A DNA stretch of 64,000 nucleotides. It comes from Reticulitermes speratus. Taxonomy: Eukaryota > Arthropoda > Insecta > Blattodea > Rhinotermitidae. This document shows, in pieces, positions 54,350 through 64,000 of this stretch; the first letter of the stretch is position 1; each line of letters opens with the position of its first letter. Made by a program: the position numbers and the translations under genes. The DNA lies in NCBI GenBank assembly GCA_021186555.1, contig JAJKFL010000003.1:26803908-26867907 (forward strand), given 5' to 3'. Below the pieces are notes generated by a model. The model ran no database searches. It was given only the letters and a program-made list of their open reading frames with translations, and was not told the origin of the DNA.

Positions 54350-55028
54350 TTCCCTTTCTGAAGATAAAGGTAGCAGACACTTTCTAATCCTCAGTAACTA
54401 AATACCAGATTACATGGTACTGAAAATAAAGACGGTAGTATCCTCCAGAATAATGGTAGTTATACTGAGGTTATACTGAAGAGGTAGACAACGAGTTCCT
54501 TCATAATATCTGTAACAATCCTTCTAAATACCGTGAAGATGGAGGCAGCGTTCCTATCTCCTAATTTAGACCCACACAGAATCACATTCTGAAGTAACTT
54601 GTGTCATAAATGCCTTAGATTTACATAACGCAGCTACAGGAGTAAGGCAGAACGCCGTATATGGCCTTTTTCGTACAACGCCGGAGTGCGGAGTGCTTCC
54701 AAGGTGCGATGTGCACCGAATGCAATCAGCGCTGCGTAGGCGTGCAGTCAACAAGCGCAACCGGGAAGAGCATGACAGTGGGTGCGACTCTGGCGACAGG
54801 ATGATCACTGGATGATATCCGTTTTTCTGTGTTACCCAACCTCTTTTCGGAAGCCCTCTGGGCGGAGTCAGAAGGTAAGAGATCAGCACAATGGATTGTA
54901 CATACACGGCAGTAACAACAGATCAGAAACTGTCTGGTTCGATGGTCCTGACGACCGGCTCACAATTTCAATCGAGATTTCAGATTGTTTCTAATATTAT
55001 CAACGGGAGGTAAAAATTTTAGTTTTCC
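54350..55028. other. No supported gene
   Basis: The 113-codon minus-strand frame at 54,566-54,907 and a 70-codon plus-strand frame overlap and have no recognised domain. Slightly GC-richer than the surroundings around 54,640-54,790. Confidence 0.35.
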
Positions 55029-55029
55029 C

Positions 55030-55320
55030 GTCCTTAGTTAAGCACCATGTCATCAAGGTGTATGTAAAAGTGGAGTACATCCGCTCATTATTAGCCTCGG
55101 TGCTACATGGATGTTAGCTATCAGCTTCATGCCCCGGCCGCTTTACCATCAAGGAAGAAGCTCCTGGTAAACACTTGAACAAAGAGATTGGCAGATTTCA
55201 GAGCCGATTTGAACGCTGCGGAGAAGAGAAAAGCCTCTTGCCCAAGCAGGGAATCGAACGTCTTCTCCTAGGTCGTACAACCTCTAGCTTAGTCACTATA
55301 CCGGCAGAGTTATTCCAACT
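55030..55320 (-). mobile_element. SINE-1 copy
   Basis: 'tagcctcggtgctacatgg', 'tcatgccccggccgctttac', 'gagccgatttgaacgctgcg', 'gagaagagaaaagcctcttg', B-box inverse 'gggaatcgaacg', head 'tcactataccggcagagtta'. Minus orientation. Confidence 0.85.
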
Positions 55321-55439
55321 CCCTTAACATTGGGAATGTGCATCACAATTTGGAACACGAATTAGCAGTTGTCTAAAATAATTTTTATTAATAATTACAT
55401 ACAAAAACTATGGCGGTATCACAGTCGGTTTACTGGCTG

Positions 55440-55590
55440 GGAATACGTAGGTGTAACGGGGAGAATAATGTTAAAATGGATCTTAGAGAAACTAGATAGG
55501 TTGGTATGGACTGAATTAACCTGGCTCACAATAGGAACCAATGAACGCGGTAATAAAACTGCGAGTTCAATATTATGAGCAGTTCTTCCA
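55440..55590 (+). pseudogene. Non-LTR retrotransposon RT tail fragment
   Basis: In the best frame it reads as a broken version of NNVKMDLRE…GMDWINLAHNRNQW, the LINE C-terminal motif, with one or two frameshifts (55,468-55,560). No upstream RT. Confidence 0.6.
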
Positions 55591-56542
55591 AAAATGAGAA
55601 ACACTGGCCTTTCCAGAAAAACTCTGCTCCAAAAAATACGTTAATTAGATTGCTATGGTCAGAAATTTTTATTGGATTATTTGCATTCTTGCTACTCATT
55701 CAAGAAGCAAATTACGTCAGAGGTAACGTCTTCGCCTTTTGTCTCACTTAGATTTTCAACCATGTAAAGCTCTGTCCCAGTTCAGGTGCCACAGTATCTA
55801 TAGTCCTATTTCACAGCGCATAATTTTAGGGTTATCAAATCAAGGAGGATCAGATGGAAGGAGTACAAGTATGCGACATGATTGAAAGAGTACAGAGATG
55901 TTTAAAACAAAACTGATCGTAAAATATAGGGTAAGGTTGCCTACAATGGACCTGGTAAGCATTATCGACAATAATAAAGGGAAGTATTGCGCACAGAACA
56001 ACAAATATTACTTTAAATACCTTACACTTTTCTCTATCACTCAACCGAATTTCGCAAATGTAACTCTTCGATAACGCTTCGAAAAAATACATATATTTTA
56101 TTTAATGTTGTAATTCGTCCATTCACAGCAACTGGGTTTATCAATTGGACCACACTGTTGCCATCAATGGACTGTAAACATAATAGACGCAAATATACGT
56201 GTATATGTGCAGTAATAACTACTCTCCGAGTTAAATGCAAAAAGAAAAACCCTGGCGGTGCCCCACGTTTTAAGTCTTCACATGCTTTTGCCGTTTTGTA
56301 CATCAACATAAGCGGTGCACAGCAGGCAGCTGCTGTATTGGTCCGTCTCTTTGCACTTTCTATTGACCAAATTTCTCCGTATCACTTCTCCTGCTTTTTT
56401 TCTCAAATGTATTATCTACGTTATACACATAGATTCTAGTAGCATTAAGTTTATGTTCAAAAATTCTTTCACACAAATTGAGTAACTGAGAAAGTAATTA
56501 CAAGCTAAGGGCTTTTAAGTGGGGATTAAATAGAAATAAGGG
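55591..56542. other. No supported gene
   Basis: Open frames at 55,850-56,309 (minus) and 56,158-56,439 (plus) overlap and lack domains. Confidence 0.4.
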
Positions 56543-56544
56543 AA

Positions 56545-56620
56545 GTGATGTGAAGTGAAGGGGCGTGAAGTGATGTGAAGTGAAGTGTTTTGGTTTCGAA
56601 GTGAAGTGAATTAAGTTCTT
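56545..56620. repeat. GTGAA minisatellite
   Basis: Irregular repeats of GTGAA/GTGATGTGAA spanning 'gtgatgtgaagtgaaggggc' to 'gaagtgaagtgaattaag'. Confidence 0.85.
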
Positions 56621-56694
56621 GGGGGATGAAAGTATCAATCATGTACTTTGGTCTGACTTTATACTGAGGATACTCTAACGTATTGAGATTATTT

Positions 56695-56998
56695 AATGTG
56701 CGGGTGTTTTTGTAATGTGCTTGTGTTTTTTTTTGTATTGTGTGTGTGTTTTTGTAAGGTGTGGATGTTTTTTTAAAGTGTGGATGTTTTTGTTAAGGTG
56801 TGGATGTTTTTGTAATGTGTGTACGGTGTTCTAATGTGTGTACTTGTATTTACTGTATGTATTTTGTTTTGTAATTGTGTATGGTTTGTTTTGTATTGTT
56901 ACTTTTATGTATATTATATGTCCATTTGTATTGTGTGTACTAGTGTAAGGACTACTGCCACCGGGTGAAAACCCAATTGCAGTAAATAATAATAATAA
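56695..56998 (+). mobile_element. LINE-like 3' UTR with terminal hairpin and AAT tail
   Basis: A TG-rich stretch with near-repeats 'gtgtggatgtttttgtaa' (three to four copies, 56,758-56,820) is followed by 'ggactactgccaccgggtga' and ends in (AAT)n at 56,984-56,998. Just before the tail GGGT-GAAA-ACCC forms a stem with a GNRA tetraloop (56,961-56,972). A hairpin plus short tandem tail is typical of the 3' end of some non-LTR retrotransposons. No coding part found upstream. Confidence 0.6.
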
Positions 56999-57009
56999 TT
57001 CTCTTACTA

Positions 57010-57960
57010 TGCCCTTGCCGAAAATTGCTGCCCTGGACTTGATTTAGCATGTGGCTGCCTAAAACTTAATTGTGGGTGTCGTCTCGTGAACCCACAGTAC
57101 CATTTCCTTCCAGTGATATCTGTCGTTATTGGGTCTGTGTGGAAAATTCAGCAACTTTAAATACCAGACTGCGTAAATCAGTGATGGTTATAAAGACATG
57201 TATTGCTCCAACCGTAAAAAATGATAACTAATTCTACTTCCGCAATAACTCGAATGCTTTCCACTACAAAATAATGTTTCTCTTCTAAGTGTCTCTTCAG
57301 GTAGCTTTTCGAAGAGGATATGCGCGCGACCCTGCATTTAAACCAACATCGCCATTTCGAACGGCTTCAAAAGCTGTCTCCATATTTTCAGGCTTCCACC
57401 TTCCACATTTAACAACTTTTGACATCGTACAATAGAAGCTGGAAATTAATTTCACAGTAGCCTTGCATGACTATAAGAATTTTACTTGGAAATCCGTGCT
57501 GGCTGCACACAATTATAGAATAAGACGTAAACACAGGCGTAGAATTATTAACATTTAAATGACAGCCGGAAGCGTTTGTACATTACTGGCAATCTGTAAG
57601 AGAACGTACAGTCGTATAAATGGTCCACCGGTCCATTCGCGAAGCCCTGTGGTGGTTCAGCGATAGCAGCTCCGCCATTTTTGTTTTCGAAGCTTCGAAG
57701 TACCATGGAAACTAAACACGAAGAAAGCCGGTATAGTAAATTATACAGCAGAGAACGCACTTCTATCTAGTATATAAAAAAGCAGGTCTTACTTTATATG
57801 ATGATAAATAAACGTAGAGGTATGAGCCAAAAATAATAAGAGAAAGGTCGAAAATGTTTGTTGCCAATTTTCTCACTGGCCTTCATACGTACTAACAACT
57901 GAACAAGATGACACGTCACCAGTTGCAGCTCCCGCAACCCTCCACGCTCCTGTGCTATGA
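57010..57960. other. No supported gene
   Basis: Nothing recognised apart from short GC-richer patches near 57,610-57,700. Confidence 0.4.
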
Positions 57961-57964
57961 ACAG

Positions 57965-58453
57965 TACAGTGGAACCTCGAACTTCGAACACAATCCGTTC
58001 CAGGAGACGGTTCGACTTTCAAGTTGTTCGACTTTCGAGTTAAATTTCCCCATAAGAAATAATGTAAATTGAATTAATCCGTTCCAGACCCCCAAAATTT
58101 ACCCAATACAAAACATTTTAAGTGTCTATTTCAAAAGATCATAATGATAAAACAAGTATATTTAATTTCAATAATTGAAAATTTTTATTTATAATAGTAC
58201 ATACATAAAAATATTGTATAATAATCAATCAATAATAATAGTAGGAGGGATATTACTGTTCACTGGAAGGTGAATTACCCTTCTTTCATCTGGACCAAGC
58301 AGAGAGAGAAGGCGACCACGTGACGACCACGTGATTCTTTGTTCGACTTTCGAGTGTTTGTTCGAGTTTCAAAACCGGATTTTCCTCGAATTTTTTGTTC
58401 GAGTTTCAAGTTGTTCGAACATCAAACCGTTCGAAGTTCGAGGGTCCACTGTA
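57965..58453. mobile_element. pogo/Tigger-like MITE with TA duplications
   Basis: Terminal repeats 'cagtggaacctcgaacttcg' (57,967) and 'cgaagttcgagggtccactg' (ending 58,451) are inverted and flanked by TA on both sides (57,965-57,966 and 58,452-58,453). Inner repeats of 'gttcgactttcgag' and 'gttcgagtttcaag' type lie near both ends. About 485 bp, non-coding, AT-rich middle. TA duplication and the CAGTGG..CCTCGA terminus place it in the Tc1/mariner superfamily near pogo/Tigger, by family knowledge. Confidence 0.85.
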
Positions 58454-60578
58454 TTTGAAATATCGCGGTGGTCCATCGATTGCGCAAGTTCAACGATGGC
58501 AGCCTTACTGTAAACAAACGAGCCTACTTAGGAAATCCATGCCTAAAGGAACAATAATATTAGAACTTATCTTTAAAAAACAGGATGTGTGTACTGGTTC
58601 CATCTGGCTCAGTACACGATCCAGTGGCGGGTTCTTCTGAACGCACCAATAAACATCTCAATTTGATAGACGCCGGGGATTATGTTAACCAACTGAGCGA
58701 CTCTTACTTTCTCGAAAAAAGAACTATGTTCCGTGTTATGGGATAGTTAAGAAGACAAGCGCTCTAATAAATTAAAATTAACCTTGATTGGTAATTGGAA
58801 GTAACAAAGAATTTTAAAAGACTATTGAGTAAAACTTTACCTTTCTATTGCTAAGGTTCCACAGTAAGCGACAGGGGATTGAATATACATGTTACCAGCG
58901 AGATGAACTGATCCGTTTTACCAAATTTAGAAATACAAGGCATTTCAACATGGCGTCATCGCCCAGAATGTTTACTTTATATACGAGTAAAACATAGTGT
59001 AAGTACTCCATTAAGTACACAAATAACTAAATAACTGAATATATATAGATAAGTACACCTAAGATTAGAAATAATACCCTTACTCTGGCCGCATGTAACA
59101 AGTCATTCTTATAGTTACAGGTGTGTATGCCACGCCAGGTATCGAACGCAATCTTTTGTTATGAAGCAGTCGAGAGGTGCCTACGATTCTGTCGGTATTA
59201 CAGCCTCGCTATTGCCGAGAAAATATTATCTCTAAGTAGCAGCACCGCTCATTCTATGAAGCGTGCAAATTCAATGCAACCTTCAATTCACAATTTCTCT
59301 CAAGGGCTATAATCTGTAAAAGTGGATCAGTGAAGGGATTATCTTTGCACATGACAGCTAGAGACAGGATTTGTAAAATATTTGCGTTTAAATTTCAAAA
59401 GGATATAAGCTAGCGTACTCTAAACTAGATGCACTCTACTGCTGCTACGAGCTGCCGTGTGCACGTGTGATTTGCAACATAGCAGAGGCGCTCTTAATTC
59501 AACCCCACTGGAGCCCATGCTGAACTTCAGTCGTGCCGTAAATACGTCTTGCACAAGACCGGATATATAAAAATGCAGGCTCCACATCGCAACTGTTTGA
59601 AATATATTTACTGAGATTATACAGAATAGCGCGGCCTCAATGGATCCAAGATCACAGCGCGCGAGAAACAGAACATATTGCTCTCTGTCAGAATGTCACC
59701 GGTTCCTTGTGCAGTGTGTGAGCCATGTGAATTCTGGGTCAATGAGGAGATTCTGCGACGTCATTCTGCTACTCTGACGGCCAACGCTGCCCTCGAATTA
59801 GGCAGGCTGCTCCATACTTCGTAAGGAAATGTTTCGATTTTTCCTTCACCCTACGGAGAACAGGAGTTCTTGAAAACATAATCAGCTTTGCGGCTAAGCA
59901 AGAAATTTTCCGGTTTTTGTGGAATACAAAGACTCATTAACGTGCTCACGCCAGGGCGCCACTTGTTCCTATCCCAAGCCAGATGACTTCAGCACACACC
60001 CTCCCACTCTACCTCCTTAAGATACACTTTAATATGAGCCTCGCATCTTAAGGCCTAGGTGTTCCAGTTTTATCTTCCTTCACGTGTTTCCACGAAGACG
60101 CTGTAAGCATTTCTCTTCTTCCCATCCGTGCCAAATTCCCTGCCAATCTCATCTTCTTTGATTTGAACACCCTAACAATATTCTCTCTCTAACCATTACT
60201 ATCTTCCTGGTGCAAAAAAAAAAAACATGGAAAGAAAACTGAGAACGATTTCTGTGCTATCCTGATCCAACACTCTTCTTTCCATTCCGTGTTTGCTTTT
60301 GTATCCCCCCCACCCCACTTTAGTTCGTAGCTCTGATCTGTATTATGTCAAAATTTTAAATTAAGTTACGACTTTATTCTTCAGATGGCACATTTTCGAA
60401 CACAGAGCTGGCACTTGTGTAAATACGTGACAGCATCTGTTTCTGTGGAAATGCCTTGAGAAAGACATAACACACATACAAGCACACACACATACACACA
60501 TTTAATCACAAATCATACCCTATTATACGACCATCAATAAAACGTTCAGCAAATCGTAGACCTACTGGGGTGACCAAA
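58454..60578. other. No supported gene
   Basis: Long stretch with no recognised gene or repeat. Patches: 58,620-58,700 recalls the unnamed repeat at 34,350; 59,600-59,830 is GC-richer and unassigned; poly-A at 60,216-60,226; a CA-rich run at 60,478-60,502. Confidence 0.4.
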
Positions 60579-60579
60579 T

Positions 60580-60790
60580 CAAGAAGGATCAGATGGGCCA
60601 GTCACTTAGCACACATTGAAGGAAGGAGAGATACAAACAAGATTTTAGCCGGAAAAACTAAAGGAAAAATATTTCAGGGTAATAAAAAAATCTTGTGGTA
60701 AGAAGGATGTTAAGACGTGGGTTATACTGATATAAGTCGAGAAGGATCTTGTGGGCACGGTAGTAAATATTCGATTCATATAAAATGTGG
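60580..60790 (+). pseudogene. Non-LTR retrotransposon RT tail fragment
   Basis: The plus strand reads RWASHLAHIEGRRDTNKILA followed by GKTKGK (60,590-60,670), matching the RWAGH..RM…R…KI..GK..GKR pattern at the C-terminus of LINE reverse transcriptases. Stops and a frameshift follow. Confidence 0.75.
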
Positions 60791-61314
60791 AAAATATCAA
60801 GACGCGCTATACGACTACCAGCTGCTCTACTTAGTTTGCACGTAACTGAATCTCACTTCCTCCCGCCTACTTTCTTCTGATCTCACAGGACTGAATGCCT
60901 ATCGCTTTGGAACACACAAAAGCAGAGGGGTTAATCCTTTCTCTCTTCCTTCGCCCACAGGATATCAATTCCATGCCTTGCTTCTCTTAACTCCCGCGTT
61001 ATTTCGTACTCCCTATCAACTCAACTTCTTCCACTCCACGACGCAGGTTCAAAGCCCTACTCTCACTTCAGTCTTCCTCCACACTGCACGACGTTCACAT
61101 GTTTATGTCATACCACACTGTCTGCACATGCGCACAACACTGCAGGTGATCTCGTATCGTGTTCACCTTACTATGCCAAGCCTCATGTGAGATACAAAAA
61201 TCCTATATCGATTTTGTTCACTGCGTACAAAATAACACCAGACTGCAAATACCTGTACTTCAGCACGTGTTTTCTATAGACACGGGAGACACAGCAGACA
61301 TGTATGTATTTGTG
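60791..61314. other. No supported gene
   Basis: CT-rich part at 60,850-61,100. The frames there are composition-driven. Confidence 0.4.
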
Positions 61315-61530
61315 ACTGCAGGCTTCCGCCGCAGTGTAAATGAGATGTTCGCTCTTCTGGATATTACGCAGCGCAGATTGGTAGTTACTTTTGGGAAAGT
61401 CTATTAGTCCAGTTTTCAAGGGTCTTGGAACTGCTTGACCCTCGAAAATGGGACCCATAGGCTGTCGCGAAACTTCGGTAACTACCAATCTACGCTGCGC
61501 AACATCCCAGAAGAACGACTATCTCAGTTT
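61315..61530. mobile_element. Foldback element F3, third copy
   Basis: 'gcaggcttccgccgcagtgt', 'tgttcgctcttctggatatt', 'cagattggtagttac' on the left; 'gtaactaccaatctacgctg' and 'cccagaagaacgac' on the right. Arms pair over about 90 bp with mismatches. A hammerhead-like trace (GAAAC at 61,469 followed by AC-TTCG-GT-A) remains; the CTGANGA core is lost. Confidence 0.75.
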
Positions 61531-61589
61531 TTTATTTATTTTTTCTTTACTTAATTTATTTAGGCTGTCCGAGAACATGGTGCTGAGGC

Positions 61590-61749
61590 GAATATTCGTC
61601 CTAAGAGAAGCAGAATAAAGAAATGGCCCAATGAAGAGCTTCAAAATTTGTGCTCCTCAAATACGTATGACGAGGTTGATTAAATGGTCGGGACATGTAG
61701 CACGCCTAGGATAGAAATACATACACAGGTCTATAGTGAAAGAAATGGA

Positions 61750-61784
<35 letters not shown>

Positions 61785-61870
61785 TGTAGGATATGGACTG
61801 AATTGATCTGGCTCAGAACAGATACAGCGGTAAAATCGACTGGCTCCCGATACTATGCAAATTTAGCAAC
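61590..61870 (+). pseudogene. Non-LTR retrotransposon RT tail fragment with a TA tract
   Basis: NEELQNLCSS (61,630) corresponds to the EL..LYSSP.I region, and MDWIDLAQNRY-like sequence follows at about 61,795. Between them lies (TA)n at 61,751-61,781. Frames are broken. Confidence 0.65.
61751..61781. repeat. (TA)n microsatellite
   Basis: Uninterrupted TA run inside the LINE fragment, perhaps an expansion after the insertion. Confidence 0.95.
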
Positions 61871-62009
61871 TGACAACGTCGCTAATTAAAACATTAAAGA
61901 AAAAGGACTGTGTCATGGAATTAGTTATTTTGTTTACTTATCTAGCTCCATTTACACTTGGTTTACTTAAACGACCGGGGTGCACAATTTTCCAAAAATA
62001 TAAGAACCA

Positions 62010-62135
62010 CTTTAAAATTCCAGAAGCCAGAAGGGTGACATGAAGCAAATTTCATACTGAGGATCCATAAATATGAGATTCCGCCGTAAAAAATTTAGTC
62101 GCCTCGGCGATCTAGCGCCCGAGATATGTCCATTC
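62010..62135 (-). repeat. Dispersed repeat R, copy 2
   Basis: 'gccagaagggtgacatgaag' and 'caaatttcatactgaggatc' are the inverse of the landmarks at 8840-8895. The shared block covers at least 90 bp, after which 'tctagcgcccgagatatgtc' may be unique to this copy. Confidence 0.65.
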
Positions 62136-62339
62136 CTGGTAAGGAAGTTTTCAGTTATTAAAATTGTATAAAGTATAATAGAAAATAATATTGAAGGAAT
62201 AGCCATGGCCTAATTTAGAAGGAGGCAGGGAGCCTTTTACAAGCTTTCACTGAGGAGGAAGAGTCGGACGCTCCTGCTGTCAAGTCGGAACGGCATAACG
62301 TATTTACATAGTTCCCTTCAAGGACTTGCTGTCTAGAAA

Positions 62340-62500
62340 ACTCACTGCACTGAGGAATTTGCCTCAAGGCATATAGAAATTTCAGTCAGGTAGCCGGTCT
62401 CTAGGCCGCGATTTGAACCCGGGATCCCTGAGTGCTGCACACTCAGCGCGACGTTCAATATGCCCATCTCGCTGTCGCTTCCCTTCGGATCTTCCAGTTA
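62340..62500 (-). mobile_element. tRNA-derived SINE-like repeat (single copy seen)
   Basis: Minus strand has B-box 'cgggttcaaatcgcggcc' (62,419-62,402) and A-box-like 'agcgagatgggcatattga' upstream. The body leads to 'ctgaaatttctatatgcc'. No second copy in the window, so the assignment is tentative. Confidence 0.45.
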
Positions 62501-62916
62501 AGATTCTGTTCGCATTTTCCTCTAGCGTGTTAACAGTCCCGTCGCTGACACCACCCCCTTTGGAACATCTTAAGAATACCGAGTGATGCTTCCATTTATG
62601 TCACTTTGTTTCCCCTTTCACTTGCTCTTTCGTCCCTCTATAGGTACTAATATTCACGTCATCACTTGTTTTCTATCCTGACTCTACACTCTGCGTAACC
62701 GAGTGTTGCAGCTGAGCTGTTACGATTTCTTATTCTTATAGGGAAGGTCCAGGTTTGGACCCTCAGCTCGGCAACAGTCGATCCTGACTGAATCTTTTAC
62801 AGCTTTTTTCAACACTTCTGCCAAAATTCCGATACAGTACCTCAAATTAGGCGACGACTATTTGCACATAGTTTCAAATTTCGTATTTAATATCGCCCTG
62901 TTCGACGCTATATAGT
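62501..62916. other. No supported feature
   Basis: A further tRNA-like head may lie at 62,705-62,785 ('ggtccaggtttggaccctc'), but no family member is seen. Confidence 0.35.
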
Positions 62917-63205
62917 CTTAAATACTGACAGGTAAAGGTAAAGTTCACCCTACAACAGGCCATAAAGGCCCAGAGGGGGAGTAGAGGTATAGCTCTATTC
63001 TTTCTTTAACCCTGGCACTAGATGAGGGTGGGTGGTCAACTCCACGCCCCGGCCGCTTTACCCCGGGAGAGAGACCCGGTACCCATTATATAGGAGGCTG
63101 GGTGGGCCCCAGGGTCGGTCTGAACGGCTGCGGAAAATCTTGCCCGCACCGGGATTCGATCCCCGGACCGTCAAGCCCGTAGCGAGTTGCTTAAATACTG
63201 ACAGG
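62917..63205 (-). mobile_element. SINE-1, 5'-truncated, with exact target-site duplication
   Basis: 'cttaaatactgacagg' occurs at 62,917-62,932 and again at 63,190-63,205, flanking a minus-strand SINE-1. The head stops at 'agcgagttg' and lacks the first part of the tRNA-like region (compare 49,530-49,560). Body contains 'cacgccccggccgctttacc', 'ggtacccattatataggagg' and B-box inverse 'gggattcgatccccgg'. The minus-to-plus frame over it is SINE-derived. Confidence 0.92.
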
Positions 63206-63348
63206 GTCTTAAATAAGAAAAGAACAAATACAACAAATACCCTCTACGTGGGAGATGAGTCATGAGTCCATAAAATGAGAAGTAGATAGACAGTTAAAAT
63301 CCTGGCTTCGTCACACAAAAAAGAGAGATGAAGTACCTTCAGCTTGTT

Positions 63349-63462
63349 GAAAATTGCGATTGATGACAAAATATCGCCTGAAATCGCAATTTGTATATAA
63401 AATAGCGCCTGAAAATCGAGATCTATGACAAGATATCGCCTGAAAATCGTGATGTATGTTTT
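63349..63462. repeat. 31-bp minisatellite, 3.6 units
   Basis: Three 31-bp units (63,349-63,379, 63,380-63,410, 63,411-63,441), each ending 'atatcgcct' or 'aatagcgcct' and starting 'gaaaatcg' or similar, then a partial fourth. Confidence 0.9.
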
Positions 63463-64000
63463 TAAGCGGACTATACTAAGTTTACGAGATTCAATTTTCT
63501 ACAGCACTCCAGAAATATTGTTATTTACGCTTTAAAATTTTATAAATTTGTTACTGAAAATAATGCTCAGAGAGGACAGTCAAAGAGGCGCTCTCTTTGT
63601 CAACTTGCCAATTATGACTAGATGAGATCATCGGCAGCGTCGCCCCCTAATTGCCAGGGCCGCCGGCACGCGACGCCTTGGATACGTGGCATGAAGCGGC
63701 AACGTCACGAATCACCATGCCAAGATGTTCTACTTCATTTGCATAATCCACAGATACCCATAACAGCTCATATTCTTACTTGTATAAAACGATTAAACCT
63801 TGGGCGTCGAAAAGGCATACGAGGCGTCGCAGGATGCTGGGTTCAATTCTCGAACGACACAGCTTATGCGTCTGCCAAATGTGGCCATTCTTGTACAGCC
63901 CAGTTGCGTTTTGTCCTTTTTCTTTTGCTTGTTTGTTTTCTTGTAAGAGTCTGCATAAAAAAGCCAAATCCTGTAATTTACATCCGGGGTTTTTCAGATT
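63463..64000. other. No supported feature
   Basis: AT-rich with a GC-richer patch at 63,630-63,690. Nothing recognised. Confidence 0.45.

Noticed and set aside
54566-54907. 113-codon minus-strand open frame in a GC-richer patch
   Set aside because: No recognised motif; GC-rich sequence has fewer stops by chance.
57600-58500. Resemblance between 57,610-57,690 and 58,465-58,510 (both with 'ggtcca' and 'cgatggcag' or 'cgatagcag' pieces)
   Set aside because: Too short and imperfect to call a duplication flanking the MITE.
63032-63265. 77-codon open frame with a Pro/Arg-rich start
   Set aside because: It lies within SINE-1; similar SINE-derived peptides are recurrent in insect predictions.

Overview
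The window looks like repeat-saturated, non-genic DNA from a large insect genome. I find no intact host protein-coding gene, no rRNA or tRNA gene and no CRISPR. Nearly every open frame is short and lies in interspersed repeats, microsatellites or decayed transposons. Several tRNA-derived SINE families, decayed mariner/Tc1 transposases and non-LTR retrotransposon tails give translations of a kind I know from cockroach and termite predicted proteins. I therefore infer Blattodea, possibly a Periplaneta-like cockroach. That is an inference from remembered families, not a database result.

Layout. 1-5.6 kb: diverged SINE-1 copies, dispersed repeats and featureless AT-rich DNA. 5.6-19.1 kb: four long inverted-repeat (foldback) element families, three transposase pseudogenes (minus strand), a LINE reverse-transcriptase tail and a (CA)n(TA)n tract. 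19.2-30 kb: SINE-2 copies with target-site duplications, SINE-1 and SINE-3. 30-40 kb: the decayed 3' end of a second LINE type (minus strand), SINE-4, and a roughly 750-bp near-perfect palindrome at 35,992-36,741. 40.64-43.17 kb: a satellite array of about 53 units of 47-48 bp with signs of a dimeric higher-order repeat. 45.7-51.4 kb: more transposase fragments, one of them split by a small inverted-repeat element. 54-63 kb: LINE 3' tails, a LINE-like 3' UTR ending in a GAAA-tetraloop hairpin plus AAT repeats, a well-preserved pogo/Tigger-like MITE with TA duplications, and a 5'-truncated SINE-1 with exact target-site duplications.

The most interesting signal is shared by otherwise different inverted-repeat elements. 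Each carries, near its ends, a short motif matching the type-I hammerhead ribozyme core: CTGANGA, a small hairpin, GAAAC, then a minimal AC-loop-GT stem and an A. I count 14-15 instances, five with an intact core. The elements themselves share little other sequence. This resembles the hammerheads known from Penelope-like elements and retrozymes. Here they sit in non-coding, palindromic, MITE-like units, often as inverted pairs with one intact and one decayed arm. That activity and origin can be tested but are not shown by sequence alone.

SINE families are numbered here for convenience. SINE-1 has the tail motif taaagcggccggggcg. SINE-2 has a GA-rich tail. SINE-3, SINE-4, SINE-5 and SINE-6 have distinct tRNA-like heads. 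Foldback families are called F1-F6. Boundaries of diverged repeats are approximate, typically within 10-40 bp.
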